Positions 33,746 to 44,343 of a stretch of DNA of 64,000 bases are shown here, one piece after another. The notes under the pieces are model-generated. The model did no database searches. It was not told where the DNA came from and saw only the letters and a list, made by a program, of their open reading frames with translations. Source of the DNA: Cutibacterium acnes (lineage in GTDB: Bacteria > Actinomycetota > Actinomycetes > Propionibacteriales > Propionibacteriaceae); the NCBI RefSeq assembly GCF_003030305.1, contig NZ_CP023676.1, forward strand, positions 2,232,001-2,296,000. The letters run 5' to 3'. Both the position numbers and the translations under genes were made by a program. The stretch's first letter is position 1. The number at the start of each line of letters is the position of its first letter.

Positions 33746-36268
33746 ATGTCTGAAGCCTCACGTATTCTTGGGTACATGCGCTCAGACAGGCACGGCAAGC
33801 TCTACCCCCTGGCCATGTTCGGAATCGTAAGTATCCTGACCGGACTGCTAATGGCTGGATTCGTTGTGCCCCTGGCGGCTTTAACCGGCGGAACGGCCAA
33901 GATGGTTGCCAGTAGCATGGAGGACCTACCTCCCGAATTGATGAGCACACCGCAGGCTCAAAAGTCCCACATTCTGATGGCCGATGGATCGGTACTAGCC
34001 ACCTTCTACGACGAGAACCGCGAATACGTTCCGTTGTCAAAGATCTCCAAGCAGATGCAAACGGCCCAGGTCGCTATCGAGGACAACCGATTCTTCTCCC
34101 ATGGTGCGATCGACCTCAAAGGCACCGCTCGCGCCCTAGCGACAAACATCGCCGGATTAGCCCGGCAGGGCGGATCAACTCTGACCCAGCAGTACGTCAA
34201 GCAGATCCGTATCGAGGCTGCCGTAGCTGCGGGCAATGAGGAGGGCGTGCAAGCCGCCCAGGAGCCGACGATCACCCGAAAGATACAAGAGTTGCGCTAT
34301 GCGGTGGCTATGGAGAAGAAGCTCTCTAAGAAACAGATCCTGGAGCGCTACCTCAATATCGCCTATTTCGGTGACGGTGCCTACGGCGTCGAGTCTGCAG
34401 CTCATCACTACTTTGGGACCACAGCCGCCAACCTTGACCTCGCCCAGTCGGCGATGCTAGCTGGCCTGGTACAGAACCCGGTCGCCTACGACCCAGTAAA
34501 CCACCCAGAGGCAGCCATGAACCGCCGCAATATCGTGCTGGCACGTATGGCCCAACTTAACCTCATCAGCGCTGACCAAGCTCGGAAGGCCGAGGCGACC
34601 GTCTTCGACAAGTCGAAGGTCTTTTATCCGAAAAACGGCTGCATCTCATCGAAGTACCCGTTCATCTGCGACTACGCGTATCGCAGCTTGTTGCAGATGC
34701 CGAGTCTGGGCAAGAACCCCGAGGAGCGGGCCAAGATGGTCAAGCGTGGTGGATTGACAATCCAGACGAGTATTGACCCAAAGGTTCAGGATGCCGCCCA
34801 GAACGCCGTCTCGAACGTCGTCGGGCCCAAGGACCCAGTTCTTGCCGGAACAGCCATCGTCCAGCCGGGCACCGGCTTGCTCATGGCGATGGCACAGTCT
34901 CGTCCCATCATGGGCGACAAGCCCGGGCAAACCTACTACAACTACATGGCACCGGCCTCAATGGGCGGAGCCACTGGTTTCCAGGCAGGGTCGACTTTCA
35001 AGGCCTTCACGACGGCTGCGGCCATTGCCAAGGGCATACCCATGAGCAAGCATTACACCGCATCCTCTCCCATGGACTTCACCGGCGAAAAGTTCACCAG
35101 CTGTAAGGGCACCTTTAAGTCGGGGCCGTTCCGGGTGCGCAACTCAACCGGACACTCGTGGAACATCGGCTTGCGTGAGGCGGCCGCGTGGTCGGTTAAC
35201 ACCTACTTTGTCCAGCTAGAGCAGGACGTCGGTATGTGCGGGGTCACCAAAATGGCTCAGGACAGTGGCGTGAAACTCTCTAGCGGTAAGGACATCGTCA
35301 AGACCTTCCAGAAGGTGCCATCGTTTACCCTCGGTACTGCTTATGTGTCCCCACTGTCCATGGCTTCGTCCTATGCGTCCTTCGCCTCACGTGGCATTCA
35401 GTGCGACCCCATTATTCTCACGTCGGTTAAGAATCGCGATGGTTCACCTCTTAAGGTCCCGACCGGCAATTGCAAGCGAGTCATGCCGCAGAAGGTTGCT
35501 GACGGCGTTAACTCGGTGCTTTCAGGTGTCATGGACGCCACGGGTATGCCCGCGAGGATTCCAGGTGGTTATCCGCAGGCCGGCAAGACAGGTACCACCG
35601 ACGCCCATGAGGCTGCCTGGTTCGACGGGTATACCCCGCAGGCTGCCGGTGTAGCGATGATCGCTGCCGATGGTGGAAACTCCTACTTCCGTGGCGATAA
35701 GTCCCGCTCGATCAAGGGCATCCGGACCTCTACCGGGGTCTACCTCAACGGTTCTGGTGGTAGCGACGCCGGCAAGATCTACCGTGCGGCGATGGCCGGC
35801 GCCCTCCAAGGCAAGCCCAAGACAGAGTTCGTAGCTCCCACCGACGAGGTGCGCTACGGCAAGCTCATCAAGATTCCCAGCACTGACGGGATGACCTATC
35901 CCCAGGCCAAAGCTGCCATTCTTAAGGCGGGATTCCGCACCAAAGTGTGGCATGTATGGGACGACTCAGAGCCCGGTACCTACCTCGGCACGGATCCCGA
36001 GGGGTCAGCCCACGCCGGAGCCGCCGTCACCCTCAAAATATCGAAGGGCCCGAAGCCAGCCCCTAAACCGACCTACGCTCCTCCGCAGCCGCCACAAAAC
36101 CAGCCAAACAACCCCGGCAATGAGCAGCCCGGTGGCCAGCAGAACAACCCACCCGGCGATAATACCGCGGGTAATAATGGCGGCACCGAGGGTAATAATG
36201 GCGGCGATTACGGGGGTAACACCGGAGGTGGTCAACAGAACCCGCCCGGAACGACGGGACCTCGCTGA
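33746..36268 (+). CDS. Class A penicillin-binding protein with PASTA domain
   Basis: An 840-aa bifunctional murein synthase. An N-terminal membrane helix (about 20-50) is followed by the GT51 glycosyltransferase domain with [20 protein letters not shown] and [14 protein letters not shown]. The transpeptidase domain has S416-T-F-K, SVN (AAWSVNTYF) and K614-T-G. A PASTA domain (about 705-775, [20 protein letters not shown]) may sense muropeptides or beta-lactams. The tail is Pro/Asn/Gly-rich. The start is uncertain: ATG 33746 has a weak AGGT, whereas ATG 33776 lies 7 nt after TATTCT and could be leaderless. The metallophosphoesterase gene follows after 1 bp. Confidence 0.93.
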   Translation: MSEASRILGYMRSDRHGKLYPLAMFGIVSILTGLLMAGFVVPLAALTGGTAKMVASSMEDLPPELMSTPQAQKSHILMADGSVLATFYDENREYVPLSKISKQMQTAQVAIEDNRFFSHGAIDLKGTARALATNIAGLARQGGSTLTQQYVKQIRIEAAVAAGNEEGVQAAQEPTITRKIQELRYAVAMEKKLSKKQILERYLNIAYFGDGAYGVESAAHHYFGTTAANLDLAQSAMLAGLVQNPVAYDPVNHPEAAMNRRNIVLARMAQLNLISADQARKAEATVFDKSKVFYPKNGCISSKYPFICDYAYRSLLQMPSLGKNPEERAKMVKRGGLTIQTSIDPKVQDAAQNAVSNVVGPKDPVLAGTAIVQPGTGLLMAMAQSRPIMGDKPGQTYYNYMAPASMGGATGFQAGSTFKAFTTAAAIAKGIPMSKHYTASSPMDFTGEKFTSCKGTFKSGPFRVRNSTGHSWNIGLREAAAWSVNTYFVQLEQDVGMCGVTKMAQDSGVKLSSGKDIVKTFQKVPSFTLGTAYVSPLSMASSYASFASRGIQCDPIILTSVKNRDGSPLKVPTGNCKRVMPQKVADGVNSVLSGVMDATGMPARIPGGYPQAGKTGTTDAHEAAWFDGYTPQAAGVAMIAADGGNSYFRGDKSRSIKGIRTSTGVYLNGSGGSDAGKIYRAAMAGALQGKPKTEFVAPTDEVRYGKLIKIPSTDGMTYPQAKAAILKAGFRTKVWHVWDDSEPGTYLGTDPEGSAHAGAAVTLKISKGPKPAPKPTYAPPQPPQNQPNNPGNEQPGGQQNNPPGDNTAGNNGGTEGNNGGDYGGNTGGGQQNPPGTTGPR

Positions 36269-36269
36269 C

Positions 36270-37184
36270 ATGAGAGCCGCCATGAAGACGGGCTTCACAG
36301 CGGTCGCTAGCGTTATTGGGGTCGGCGTTGCAGGTCTGGCCTACGGTGTAATCGAAGCGCATCGATTTGTGGTGCGTCACGTCGAGGTGCCGGTATTAAA
36401 GCCCGGCAGCTCACCGTTGCGCATACTGCATATGTCAGACTTACATCTGCTAGCCCGCCAGGAGACCAAGCGGCGGTTCATTCGTCAACTCGACGCTCTC
36501 AATCCTGACCTTGTCATCAACACCGGCGACAACTTTTGCTCGGCCGACTCGCTCCAGCCACTTCTCGACGACATGTCGGGGCTGCTACAGCGGCCTGGGA
36601 CATTCGTCTTTGGGTCCAATGACTACCTGGTACCAAAGTTCAAGAACCCGTTCTCGTACCTCCTATGGGGACGCTCTCAGCAAGCCACCGAACCAGTGCC
36701 AGAGCTTCCCCATGAGGAACTTCGTCAGGCTTTCACCTCTGCGGGATGGCTCGACCTCAACGACAAGTCCGAAACGCTGGAGGTGGCCGGTCACCGGTTG
36801 ACTTTGCGCGGTACTGACGACGCCCATCACGACCGCGACCATTACGAGGAGGTGGCTGGCCCACCTGACGGCGAGGCGGACCTCAATATCGGCGTCACCC
36901 ATGCCCCGTATCTCAAGATTCTCGACGCCATGGTTAGCGATGGTATGGACATCGTTTTCGCGGGTCACACTCATGGCGGACAGGTATGCCTGCCCTTCAC
37001 CGGAGCCATTATCACCAACTGTGATTTAGACACTGAACGCGCCAAAGGGCTGTCTCAGCACGGCCGCGGCGGACACACCGGGTGGCTGCACGTGTCGGCC
37101 GGATTGGGATGCTCCCCCTTCGCTCCGTACCGGACTTTCTGCCGGCCGGAGGCCACCCTGCTTACCCTCGTTCCCCGACCCTGA
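36270..37184 (+). CDS. Membrane-associated metallophosphoesterase (YkuE-like)
   Basis: A 304-aa calcineurin-like phosphoesterase. An N-terminal hydrophobic segment (about residues 5-27) may anchor it. Metal motifs are ILHMSDLHL, INTGDN, GSNDY (in place of the usual GNHD), THAPY and GHTHGGQV. ATG 36270 starts one base after the PBP stop (TGACATG), so the two are probably coupled. Pairing with a class A PBP is common in actinobacteria, and a role in wall or lipid-carrier metabolism is possible but unproven. The catalytic His of the GNHD motif is absent, which may alter the reaction. Confidence 0.88.
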   Translation: MRAAMKTGFTAVASVIGVGVAGLAYGVIEAHRFVVRHVEVPVLKPGSSPLRILHMSDLHLLARQETKRRFIRQLDALNPDLVINTGDNFCSADSLQPLLDDMSGLLQRPGTFVFGSNDYLVPKFKNPFSYLLWGRSQQATEPVPELPHEELRQAFTSAGWLDLNDKSETLEVAGHRLTLRGTDDAHHDRDHYEEVAGPPDGEADLNIGVTHAPYLKILDAMVSDGMDIVFAGHTHGGQVCLPFTGAIITNCDLDTERAKGLSQHGRGGHTGWLHVSAGLGCSPFAPYRTFCRPEATLLTLVPRP

Positions 37185-37263
37185 CAGGGCCAGCTTGGCG
37201 CTTTCGACCAAGCTGGGTTAAAGTATGCGTCGGCCATTCCAATGGGAAAGATGACCGTGGTCG

Positions 37264-37340
<77 letters not shown>

Positions 37341-37551
37341 TCCATTCTTCAGTTGACAGATTTCGTCAGCTTTGGGGACTCACCCTGATCTTGTATCACC
37401 TCTCAAGGGGCCTATTCTGGCCGTGATCTCACACTGTGGGCCCTGCCGCGGCAACAGTGTGGTGGCCGGGGAGGCTCCACTGTGCCGAAATCGGAATATT
37501 TCAGCCTTTGGTCTTGTTCCACCACTGAAAGCGATTGAAGGAGGAACCACC

Positions 37552-38091
37552 GTGGCTGCACGCGCACTTATCGCCGTCACCGACTTCGGAGTCGAGGAGG
37601 CCGAGCTCGTCGAGCCCCTCAACGCCCTCAAGAAGGCCGGCATCGAGGTAACCGTCGCCTCCAACAGCGGCGAGTCCATTCAAACCGTCACCGGCGACAA
37701 GGATTGGGCGTCCAAGGTGAACGCTGATTCCAGGCTTGCCGACGCCAAGGCTTCCGATTACGACTTGCTCGTCATCCCCGGTGGCACCGTCAATGCGGAT
37801 ACCTTGCGTATTGACGAGGACGGACGCCGCCTGGTCAAGGAGTTCGCAACTGCTGGCAAGCCAGTCGGGGCTATCTGTCACGGACCGTGGGTACTGATTG
37901 ACGCCGACGTTGCCAAAGGCAAGACGATGACCTCCTATATCTCCATTCGACCGGACCTTGAAAATGCCGGAGCTTCCTGGGTAGACAAGGAACTTTTCCG
38001 TTGCCCCGGCAACGGCTGGGTACTACTTACCTCGCGCAACCCCAACGATCTACCCGCCTTCGCTAAGGCTCTGGTCGACGAGATCTCCTGA
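37552..38091 (+). CDS. DJ-1/PfpI-family protein
   Basis: A 179-aa cytosolic protein of the PfpI/YhbO group, with protease, glyoxalase III or deglycase activity proposed in the family. The nucleophile elbow is AICHGPW, with the reactive Cys at about 115 followed by His. The conserved acidic residue sits near VEEAELVEPL, and DLLVIPGGTVNADTLR forms the strand before it. GTG 37552 has a strong GAAGGAGG Shine-Dalgarno; the open frame upstream runs from the tRNA region and is not coding. A terminator follows. Confidence 0.92.
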   Translation: MAARALIAVTDFGVEEAELVEPLNALKKAGIEVTVASNSGESIQTVTGDKDWASKVNADSRLADAKASDYDLLVIPGGTVNADTLRIDEDGRRLVKEFATAGKPVGAICHGPWVLIDADVAKGKTMTSYISIRPDLENAGASWVDKELFRCPGNGWVLLTSRNPNDLPAFAKALVDEIS

Positions 38092-38390
38092 TTCACACAA
38101 CTTCAGAAGAAAGGGACTCGCATCTGCAGGTGTGGGTCCCTTTGCGTATGTCCAAGGGCACGACGATCTGTGTTCCGAAACCCCTAAAGCCTGCGATGAC
38201 GCGGTGGACTACCCCAGATATCTCCACATCGTGAGACTGACGTCCACCCAATCGAATAATTATACACATGTTTCAATATGGTCACGATCTTGTATCAGCC
38301 TTACGAAACGGCTGACGAATGACGCTTCGCGATGGCATGGTGTCCCGAAACCGTCGGTTGGATGCCGACGTGACGTGAGAAGGAGACACC
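38092..38390 (+). other. Intergenic region: terminator and oppA leader
   Basis: The first part holds a hairpin with 8-bp arms AAAGGGAC/GTCCCTTT at 38110-38143, ending in TTTGCG, which should terminate the DJ-1 gene. The rest is AT-richer with a GTCGG-N-GCCGAC hairpin near 38355 and a strong GAGAAGGAGA Shine-Dalgarno before ATG 38391. No gene was recognised. Confidence 0.6.
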
Positions 38391-40058
38391 ATGCGTCACA
38401 TGAGGCCACTCATTGCGCTGTCCCTCGCAGGTTTGATGACGCTGTCAGCCTGCGGCGAGGATGTCGCGGCCAAGGATGACTCGGCTGCCGGATCGTCAGC
38501 CGCCGGCGGCAGCAATAACAGCGCCCCGGCCAAAGACGGCGGATCAATCACCGTTCGCGGCTGTACCCCACAGAACCCGCTCATTCCGTCCAACACCAAC
38601 GAGACCTGCGGCGGAAATGTCCTCGACGCCGTCACAGCCCGCCTTATCCATTACAACCCTGACACCGCCAAGCCGGAGATGGACATCGCCCAGTCCATCG
38701 AGACCAAGGACAACCAGAACTTCACCGTCAAGATCAAGCCGGGATACAAGTTCTCCGACGGCACCAAGGTCAAGGCTCAGAATTTCGTCGCCGGTTGGAA
38801 CTGGGCCGCCTACGGCCCCAATGCCCAGCAGTCCGGCTACTTCTTCGAGCCGATCGAGGGGTACGCCGACGAACAGTGTGGTGACGAAGCTTGTAAAACC
38901 AAGCCCAAGGTCAAGACCATGAGCGGCCTCAAAGTCGTTGACGACCACACCTTCACCATCAAAACCACCGAAAAGGTCTCTAACCTCAAGGTACGTTTGG
39001 GCTACACCGCCTTCGCCCCACTGCCGGATGCCTTCCTCAAGGATCCGACCAACAAGAAGTGGGAGAAGATGCCAATCGGCGCCGGGCCATACAAGGTCAC
39101 CGACAACACCGCCACCGCGATCACCGTCGCCAAGAATGAGAACTACGCCGGGGCGTACCAAGGCCACGTCGACAAGGTCACCTTCAAGATCTACAACGAC
39201 GCCAGTCCGGCCTACAACGACACGGTCGCCAACAACCTCGACATCAACGACCTCGTCCCGACCGACCAGCTCACCAACGACCAGTGGAAGAGTGACCTGT
39301 CTGGCCGCTGGGCCATCCGTCAGTCGGGCATCAACCAGACACTGACCTACTCCGGCAAGGACAAGCAGCTGGCCAGCAACAAGGACCTAGTTAAGGCCCT
39401 TGGCATGGACATCGACCGCGAGACCATCACGAAGCAGATTTTCGCTGGCTCCCGAACCCCCGCTGATAGCTGGGTCTCCCCCGTCGTCGACGGGTACAAG
39501 AAAGACCAATGTGGCCAGATGTGCAAGTACGACAAGGACAAAGCCGTCGAGCTGTACAAGAAGTCCGGTGGGTACAAGGGCACCCTGACCATTGCGGTCA
39601 ACGGTGATGGCGACCACAAGGCATGGTCTCAGGCGATCTGCAACGGCTGGAAGAACGACCTTGGCCTCAAGTGCCAGCTCAAGGTCACCCCGGACTTCAA
39701 GACCCTGCGCGACATGATCACCAAGCGCCAGCTCCAGGGCTTCTTCCGCACCGGATGGCAGATGGATTACCCCTCCATCGAGAACTTCTTGACCCCGATG
39801 TACGCCACCGGCGCCTCAAGCAACGACAACGACTACTCGAACAAGGCCTTCGACGCCAAGCTCGCAGACGCCCCTGCCGCTACCAACACTGGGGAAGCCA
39901 ACAAGCTGTACCAGGAGGCCGAGAAGATGCTGGTGGAGGACCCACCCAACATCCCGCTGTGGACGACCTCGACCCCATTCGCGTGGTCAAACAAGGTCGC
40001 CAATGTCAAGCTCACTCCATTCGGCACGATTGATTTCCAGTCGGTCAGCGTGAAGTGA
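38391..40058 (+). CDS. oppA: Oligopeptide ABC transporter substrate-binding lipoprotein
   Basis: A 555-aa lipoprotein that captures peptides for the ABC importer encoded behind it. The lipobox is LSAC (C21), followed by an Asp/Ser/Ala/Gly linker. The SBP_bac_5 fold shows SIETKDNQNFTVKIKPGYKF, DGTKVKAQNFVAGWNWAA, and LVKALGMDIDRETITKQIF. The domain ends in LVEDPPNIPLWTTSTPFAWS. Several Cys pairs are present (GCTPQ, TCGG, QCGDEAC, QCGQMC), more than usual, suggesting disulphides. Operon order is oppA-oppB-oppC-oppD-oppF. Peptide or dipeptide specificity cannot be read from sequence. Confidence 0.92.
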   Translation: MRHMRPLIALSLAGLMTLSACGEDVAAKDDSAAGSSAAGGSNNSAPAKDGGSITVRGCTPQNPLIPSNTNETCGGNVLDAVTARLIHYNPDTAKPEMDIAQSIETKDNQNFTVKIKPGYKFSDGTKVKAQNFVAGWNWAAYGPNAQQSGYFFEPIEGYADEQCGDEACKTKPKVKTMSGLKVVDDHTFTIKTTEKVSNLKVRLGYTAFAPLPDAFLKDPTNKKWEKMPIGAGPYKVTDNTATAITVAKNENYAGAYQGHVDKVTFKIYNDASPAYNDTVANNLDINDLVPTDQLTNDQWKSDLSGRWAIRQSGINQTLTYSGKDKQLASNKDLVKALGMDIDRETITKQIFAGSRTPADSWVSPVVDGYKKDQCGQMCKYDKDKAVELYKKSGGYKGTLTIAVNGDGDHKAWSQAICNGWKNDLGLKCQLKVTPDFKTLRDMITKRQLQGFFRTGWQMDYPSIENFLTPMYATGASSNDNDYSNKAFDAKLADAPAATNTGEANKLYQEAEKMLVEDPPNIPLWTTSTPFAWSNKVANVKLTPFGTIDFQSVSVK

Positions 40059-40130
40059 TTCATCCGTGATGACGCACCCGTCGGTCTGCCGAATTAGTCT
40101 CGACGGACCGACGGTGGCGTGAGGAACACC

Positions 40131-41054
40131 ATGTCCAGATACATCGTCAGACGCATCCTCCAGATGATTCCGGTGCTCATCGGGACGACGTTCATCATTT
40201 TCTGTTTGGTCTTTGCCTTGCCCGGTGACCCTACGGCCGGACGATGCGGTGAACGCCCTTGCCCGCCCTCCTACGTCGCGGCATTCCGGGCCGAATACAA
40301 CCTCGACAAACCACTACTCGTCCAGTACGGCCTGTACTTGGAGAAACTGTTGCACGGAAACCTCGGCGTCGACTATTACGGCAACACCGTCGTCTCAGAG
40401 CTCGGTGCCCGCTACCCCGTGACGATCAAGCTGGCGATCATCGCCCTGCTCGTTGAGATCGTCATTGGCATCCTCGCCGGTGCGTGGGCGGGTGTGCGAC
40501 GCGGCAAATTCATCGACTATTTCGTCCTGGTGTCCTCGCTCGTCGTCATTTCAATCCCGATCTTCGTCATCGGTTCGCTGGCACAGCTTGTCTTCGGTCT
40601 GCGGCTGGGCTGGTTCCCAGTGACAGCCGGGGACGGCTCATGGGGAGCACTCGTCCTGCCAGGACTCGTGCTGGGAGCGTTGTCAGTGGCCTACGTGGCC
40701 CGCCTGACAAGGTCGAACCTGCTGGAAAACCAGCGAGCCGACTACGTGCGCACCGCCAAGGCTAAGGGCATGTCGCCGTCACGGATCGTGACTGTGCACA
40801 CCCTGCGCAACTCCCTCATCCCCGTGATCACCTTCATCGGGTATGACTTCGGTGCCCTTATGGGTGGTGCCATCGTCACCGAGCGCATCTTCAACATCAA
40901 CGGGATCGGCAATTACGTCTACCGGTCGATCAACCAACGCGACGGTGTCTCGGTGGTCGGTGCGGTGACCTGCCTCGTGTTGGTATATCTGCTCGCAAAC
41001 CTCCTCGTCGACCTGCTGTACGGGGTACTCGACCCGAGGATTAGCCATGACTGA
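40131..41054 (+). CDS. oppB: Oligopeptide ABC transporter permease OppB
   Basis: A 307-aa inner-membrane permease with six helices. The N-terminus MSRYIVRRILQMIPVLIGTT is typical of OppB/DppB. A periplasmic loop with two Cys (GRCGERPCPPSYVAAFRAEY) precedes the BPD domain. The coupling EAA-like loop is YVRTAKAKGMSPSRIVTVHT, then LRNSLIPVITFIG. ATG 40131 with AGGAACACC before it is preferred over GTG 40119. The 3' end overlaps oppC by 8 bp. Confidence 0.93.
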   Translation: MSRYIVRRILQMIPVLIGTTFIIFCLVFALPGDPTAGRCGERPCPPSYVAAFRAEYNLDKPLLVQYGLYLEKLLHGNLGVDYYGNTVVSELGARYPVTIKLAIIALLVEIVIGILAGAWAGVRRGKFIDYFVLVSSLVVISIPIFVIGSLAQLVFGLRLGWFPVTAGDGSWGALVLPGLVLGALSVAYVARLTRSNLLENQRADYVRTAKAKGMSPSRIVTVHTLRNSLIPVITFIGYDFGALMGGAIVTERIFNINGIGNYVYRSINQRDGVSVVGAVTCLVLVYLLANLLVDLLYGVLDPRISHD

Positions 41055-42018
41055 ATCACGTACGAACCTTTCCCCGCTCGGCTCTAGCGGTCCTGAGGCC
41101 ATGGCCGATCCCACGCCCGGCGAGAACGATGTACTGGGCAACTCCAAGCCGCGCTCGGTGTGGAATGACGCCTGGGATTCCCTTGAACGCAACCCCCTGT
41201 TCTGGATATCGGTGACTCTTATCGTCGTCTTTCTGGTCATGGCGGCCGTCCCGGCTATCTTCACCTCGAAGGACCCCACCGACTGCAACCTGTCAGCGGC
41301 CCGGCACATCCCTTCGGCGGTACACTGGTTTGGTACCGATATCCAGGGGTGTGACGTGTACTCCCGGACGGTGTACGGGGCCAGATCGTCGATCCTTGTC
41401 GGCGTTCTCGCCACCTTGGGAACGACCATTCTCGGTGCCTTCATCGGTCTGGTTGCGGGCTTCCGCGGCGGCTGGCTCGACACCCTGCTGAGCCGAACCG
41501 GCGACGTTTTCTACGCCATCCCGCTGCTGCTCGGCGGCATCATCACCTTGTACACCTTTCCCAACGAGCCTGGCACCCCGTATCTCGTCATGGTGCTCAA
41601 AGTGGTGGGGGCGATCATCATCCTCGGTTGGCCGTCCATCGCACGACTTATGAGGTCGTCGGTGCTTCAGGTACTACCACACGACTACGTACAGGCAGCT
41701 CGCGCGCTCGGGGCGTCGTCGTGGCGAATCATCCGCTCGCACATCCTGCCCAATGCCGTCGCCCCGGTAATCGTAGTGGCCACCATCAATCTGGGTGCTT
41801 ACATCGCCATCGAGGCGACACTGAGCTATCTGGGCATCGGCCTGCAAGAACCAGCCATCTCGTGGGGTGTGTCGATTTCTGACGCCTCCGGGTTGGGATA
41901 CGTCCGGTCGGCACCGTTCATGCTGCTGTTCCCGTCACTATTCCTGTCTCTGGCGGTGCTGGCGTTCATCTTCCTTGGCGAGGCGGCACAGGACGCCTTC
42001 GACCCCAAACAGCACTGA
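41047..42018 (+). CDS. oppC: Oligopeptide ABC transporter permease OppC
   Basis: A 323-aa permease partner of OppB. A hydrophilic N-terminal segment leads to the OppC_N region (AWDSLERNPLFWISVTLIVV), the HWFGTDIQGCDVYSRTVYGA motif typical of OppC/DppC, and the coupling loop YVQAARALGASSWRIIRSHI. Six helices are predicted. It overlaps oppB by 8 bp and is followed by oppD after 9 bp, so it is part of the same transcript. Confidence 0.93.
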   Translation: MTESRTNLSPLGSSGPEAMADPTPGENDVLGNSKPRSVWNDAWDSLERNPLFWISVTLIVVFLVMAAVPAIFTSKDPTDCNLSAARHIPSAVHWFGTDIQGCDVYSRTVYGARSSILVGVLATLGTTILGAFIGLVAGFRGGWLDTLLSRTGDVFYAIPLLLGGIITLYTFPNEPGTPYLVMVLKVVGAIIILGWPSIARLMRSSVLQVLPHDYVQAARALGASSWRIIRSHILPNAVAPVIVVATINLGAYIAIEATLSYLGIGLQEPAISWGVSISDASGLGYVRSAPFMLLFPSLFLSLAVLAFIFLGEAAQDAFDPKQH

Positions 42019-42027
42019 GGTTTCGAC

Positions 42028-43065
42028 ATGGCACGAAAGACACTCACGCCCGCTCGTCTTCACATGGAACCGGTTGACGGGCTGCTCCTTAAAGTCGACG
42101 ACCTGCACGTGGAGTTCCGCACCCGTGACGGGGTAGCCAAGGCCATCAACGGGACGAGCTTCACCTTGTCTGAACGCGAAACCCTCGCCATTCTCGGTGA
42201 ATCAGGGTCGGGTAAATCGGTGACTGCACAGGCAATTATGGGCATCCTCGAATCCCCTCCAGCCCAGATCACTGGCGGGCGGATTGAGTACTGCGGGGTA
42301 GACCTGCTGACGGTGCCGGAAAAGAAACGTCGTCAGATCCGTGGCGAGCACATCTCGATGATCTTCCAGGACGCGTTGTCGTCGCTGAACCCGGTATTCC
42401 CGGTCGGATGGCAGATCGCCGAAATGTTCCGTGTTCACCGCGGTATGAACCGCTCTGATTCGATGTCCGAGGCGATCCGCCTCATGGAGAGGGTTCATAT
42501 TCCCGCCGCCAAGGAGCGTGCCAACAACTACCCACACCAGTTCTCTGGCGGTATGCGTCAGCGCATCATGATTGCGATAGCGATCGCACTCAACCCGTGG
42601 GTGCTCATCGCCGACGAGCCGACGACGGCCCTCGACGTCACTGTTCAAGCCCAGATCATGACCCTGCTCAAAGAGCTCCAGGAGGAGTCCGGCATGGGGT
42701 TGATCCTCATCACCCATGATCTTGGGGTGGTAGCCGACGTGGCCGACGACATCGCGGTCATGTACTGCGGTCGGTTCGTCGAGCACGCTGACGTCCGCCG
42801 TCTCTACGACAACCCCGCCCACCCGTATACCGTCGGTCTGCTGGATTCCATCCCGCGCCTGGACCAAAAGGGACACGAGCTATACGCCATCGGCGGTCTG
42901 CCGCCATCCCTAACGAACCTGCCATCAGGGTGCTCCTTCCACCCGCGCTGCCGCTGGGCTACCGAGGAATGCCGCGTCGGCGGCGCTCCCCAGTTCGTCG
43001 AAGTCGAGCCCGGACGCTGGGCCGCCTGCCACCACACCGAGGAGGTCCTCCGTCGTGACCGTTAA
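42028..43065 (+). CDS. oppD: Oligopeptide ABC transporter ATPase OppD
   Basis: A 345-aa cytosolic ATPase. Walker A is GESGSGKSVTAQ (about residue 60), the Q-loop is MIFQDAL, the ABC signature is FSGGMRQRIMIA, Walker B is VLIADEPTTALD, and the H-loop is ITHDLGVV. The C-terminal oligopeptide extension has the CSFHPRCRWATEEC cysteines, which in relatives bind an iron-sulphur cluster. The end overlaps the oppF start by 11 bp. Confidence 0.95.
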   Translation: MARKTLTPARLHMEPVDGLLLKVDDLHVEFRTRDGVAKAINGTSFTLSERETLAILGESGSGKSVTAQAIMGILESPPAQITGGRIEYCGVDLLTVPEKKRRQIRGEHISMIFQDALSSLNPVFPVGWQIAEMFRVHRGMNRSDSMSEAIRLMERVHIPAAKERANNYPHQFSGGMRQRIMIAIAIALNPWVLIADEPTTALDVTVQAQIMTLLKELQEESGMGLILITHDLGVVADVADDIAVMYCGRFVEHADVRRLYDNPAHPYTVGLLDSIPRLDQKGHELYAIGGLPPSLTNLPSGCSFHPRCRWATEECRVGGAPQFVEVEPGRWAACHHTEEVLRRDR

Positions 43066-44116
43066 GACCACAGCCGACAAAGCTAAACCCATTTTGTCGG
43101 TACGTGACCTCACCAAGCATTACCCGCTCAAATCCGGCGTGGTGCGCCATACCGTCGGCTACGTCAAGGCTGTCGACGGGGTCAGTTTCAACCTCTATCC
43201 TGGCGAGACACTCGGTGTCGTCGGAGAGTCTGGGTGCGGCAAGTCCACGCTGGGGCGTCTGCTGGTAAACCTCGAGCCGCCGACGTCGGGCACGATCACC
43301 TTCGAGGGACGCGACGTGACGAATCTCACGGGATCGGCGATGCGCAAACTGCGTCGTGACATTCAGATCGTCTTTCAAGACCCGTATACCTCGTTGGATC
43401 CGCGTATGACGGTGGGGGACATCGTCGGTGAAGCGTTCCGAATCCATCCTGACGCTGTACCGCGTCGCAAGCGAACCGAGCGGGTCAAAGAGTTGCTCGA
43501 CCTCGTCGGGCTTAACCCGGAGCACATCAACCGCTACCCGCACGAGTTCTCCGGCGGCCAGCGCCAGCGCATCGGAATCGCCCGCGGCATTGCCCTGAAT
43601 CCCAAGGTGCTGGTGTGCGATGAGCCGGTGTCAGCGCTGGATGTTTCGGTGCAGGCTCAGGTCGTCAACCTGCTACAGAAATTGCAGCGGGAACTGGGGA
43701 TGGCGTACATCTTCATCGCCCACGACCTGTCGGTGGTGCGCCACATCTCCGATCGTGTGGCCGTCATGTACCTCGGGAGGATCATGGAGATTGGTGACGA
43801 GGAGCAGATCTACGAACGTTCCACTCACCCGTATACCCAGGCCCTGCTCTCGGCGGTGCCGGTGTCCGATCCCTCGGCGCGAGGTATGCGTCACCAGATC
43901 CTGCTACATGGCGATGTGCCCTCCCCGGCAAATCCGCCCTCCGGGTGTCGCTTTCACACCAGGTGCTGGCGGGCGCAACCGTTGTGCTCGGAAAAGGAGA
44001 CCACCCTGACGATGCACGCCGACGGTCACGGCGAACATGCTTGCCGGTGTCACTTTGCCGAGATCTTCGAGAAGGCCTCGGACGACATCAGCCCCGTCTC
44101 TCGCAAGGAGAGCTGA
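43055..44116 (+). CDS. oppF: Oligopeptide ABC transporter ATPase OppF
   Basis: A 353-aa ATPase pairing with OppD. Walker A is [12 protein letters not shown], the Q-loop is [14 protein letters not shown], the signature is [12 protein letters not shown], Walker B is [12 protein letters not shown], and the H-loop is IAHDLSVV. The C-terminal extension has [14 protein letters not shown]. It starts with GTG inside the end of oppD. A strong hairpin after the stop ends the operon. Confidence 0.95.
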   Translation: MTVKTTADKAKPILSVRDLTKHYPLKSGVVRHTVGYVKAVDGVSFNLYPGETLGVVGESGCGKSTLGRLLVNLEPPTSGTITFEGRDVTNLTGSAMRKLRRDIQIVFQDPYTSLDPRMTVGDIVGEAFRIHPDAVPRRKRTERVKELLDLVGLNPEHINRYPHEFSGGQRQRIGIARGIALNPKVLVCDEPVSALDVSVQAQVVNLLQKLQRELGMAYIFIAHDLSVVRHISDRVAVMYLGRIMEIGDEEQIYERSTHPYTQALLSAVPVSDPSARGMRHQILLHGDVPSPANPPSGCRFHTRCWRAQPLCSEKETTLTMHADGHGEHACRCHFAEIFEKASDDISPVSRKES

Positions 44117-44146
44117 CATCGGTACCAACGCCTCACTGAGAACACA

Positions 44147-44177
44147 AGCACCCGCCACAGTCCACGTGGCGGGTGCT
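44147..44177 (+). terminator. Terminator of the opp operon
   Basis: Perfect 12-bp arms AGCACCCGCCAC (44147-44158) and GTGGCGGGTGCT (44166-44177) with a 7-nt loop lie 30 bp after oppF. There is no T-run. The 165 bp between this and rpmE2 hold nothing I recognise. Confidence 0.75.
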
Positions 44178-44343
44178 GCATCCAGGGACTGGACGATGCC
44201 AGGGATCAGTCGGCATGTCGATCGACAACGGCACACTCTTCATTGTCAATCGAGTCCAGGTCTTCCTGCGTCGTCACCACGTCAATAAATCACCCCCTCA
44301 GCCCGTCGTATCCAACGAGAGACGCGTATGCCATCCCGATGTC

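Noticed and set aside
44178-44343. Short minus-strand frames downstream of rpmE2
   Set aside because: Only a 25-codon peptide without ribosome-binding site or recognisable domain; could be debris, not supportable as a gene.
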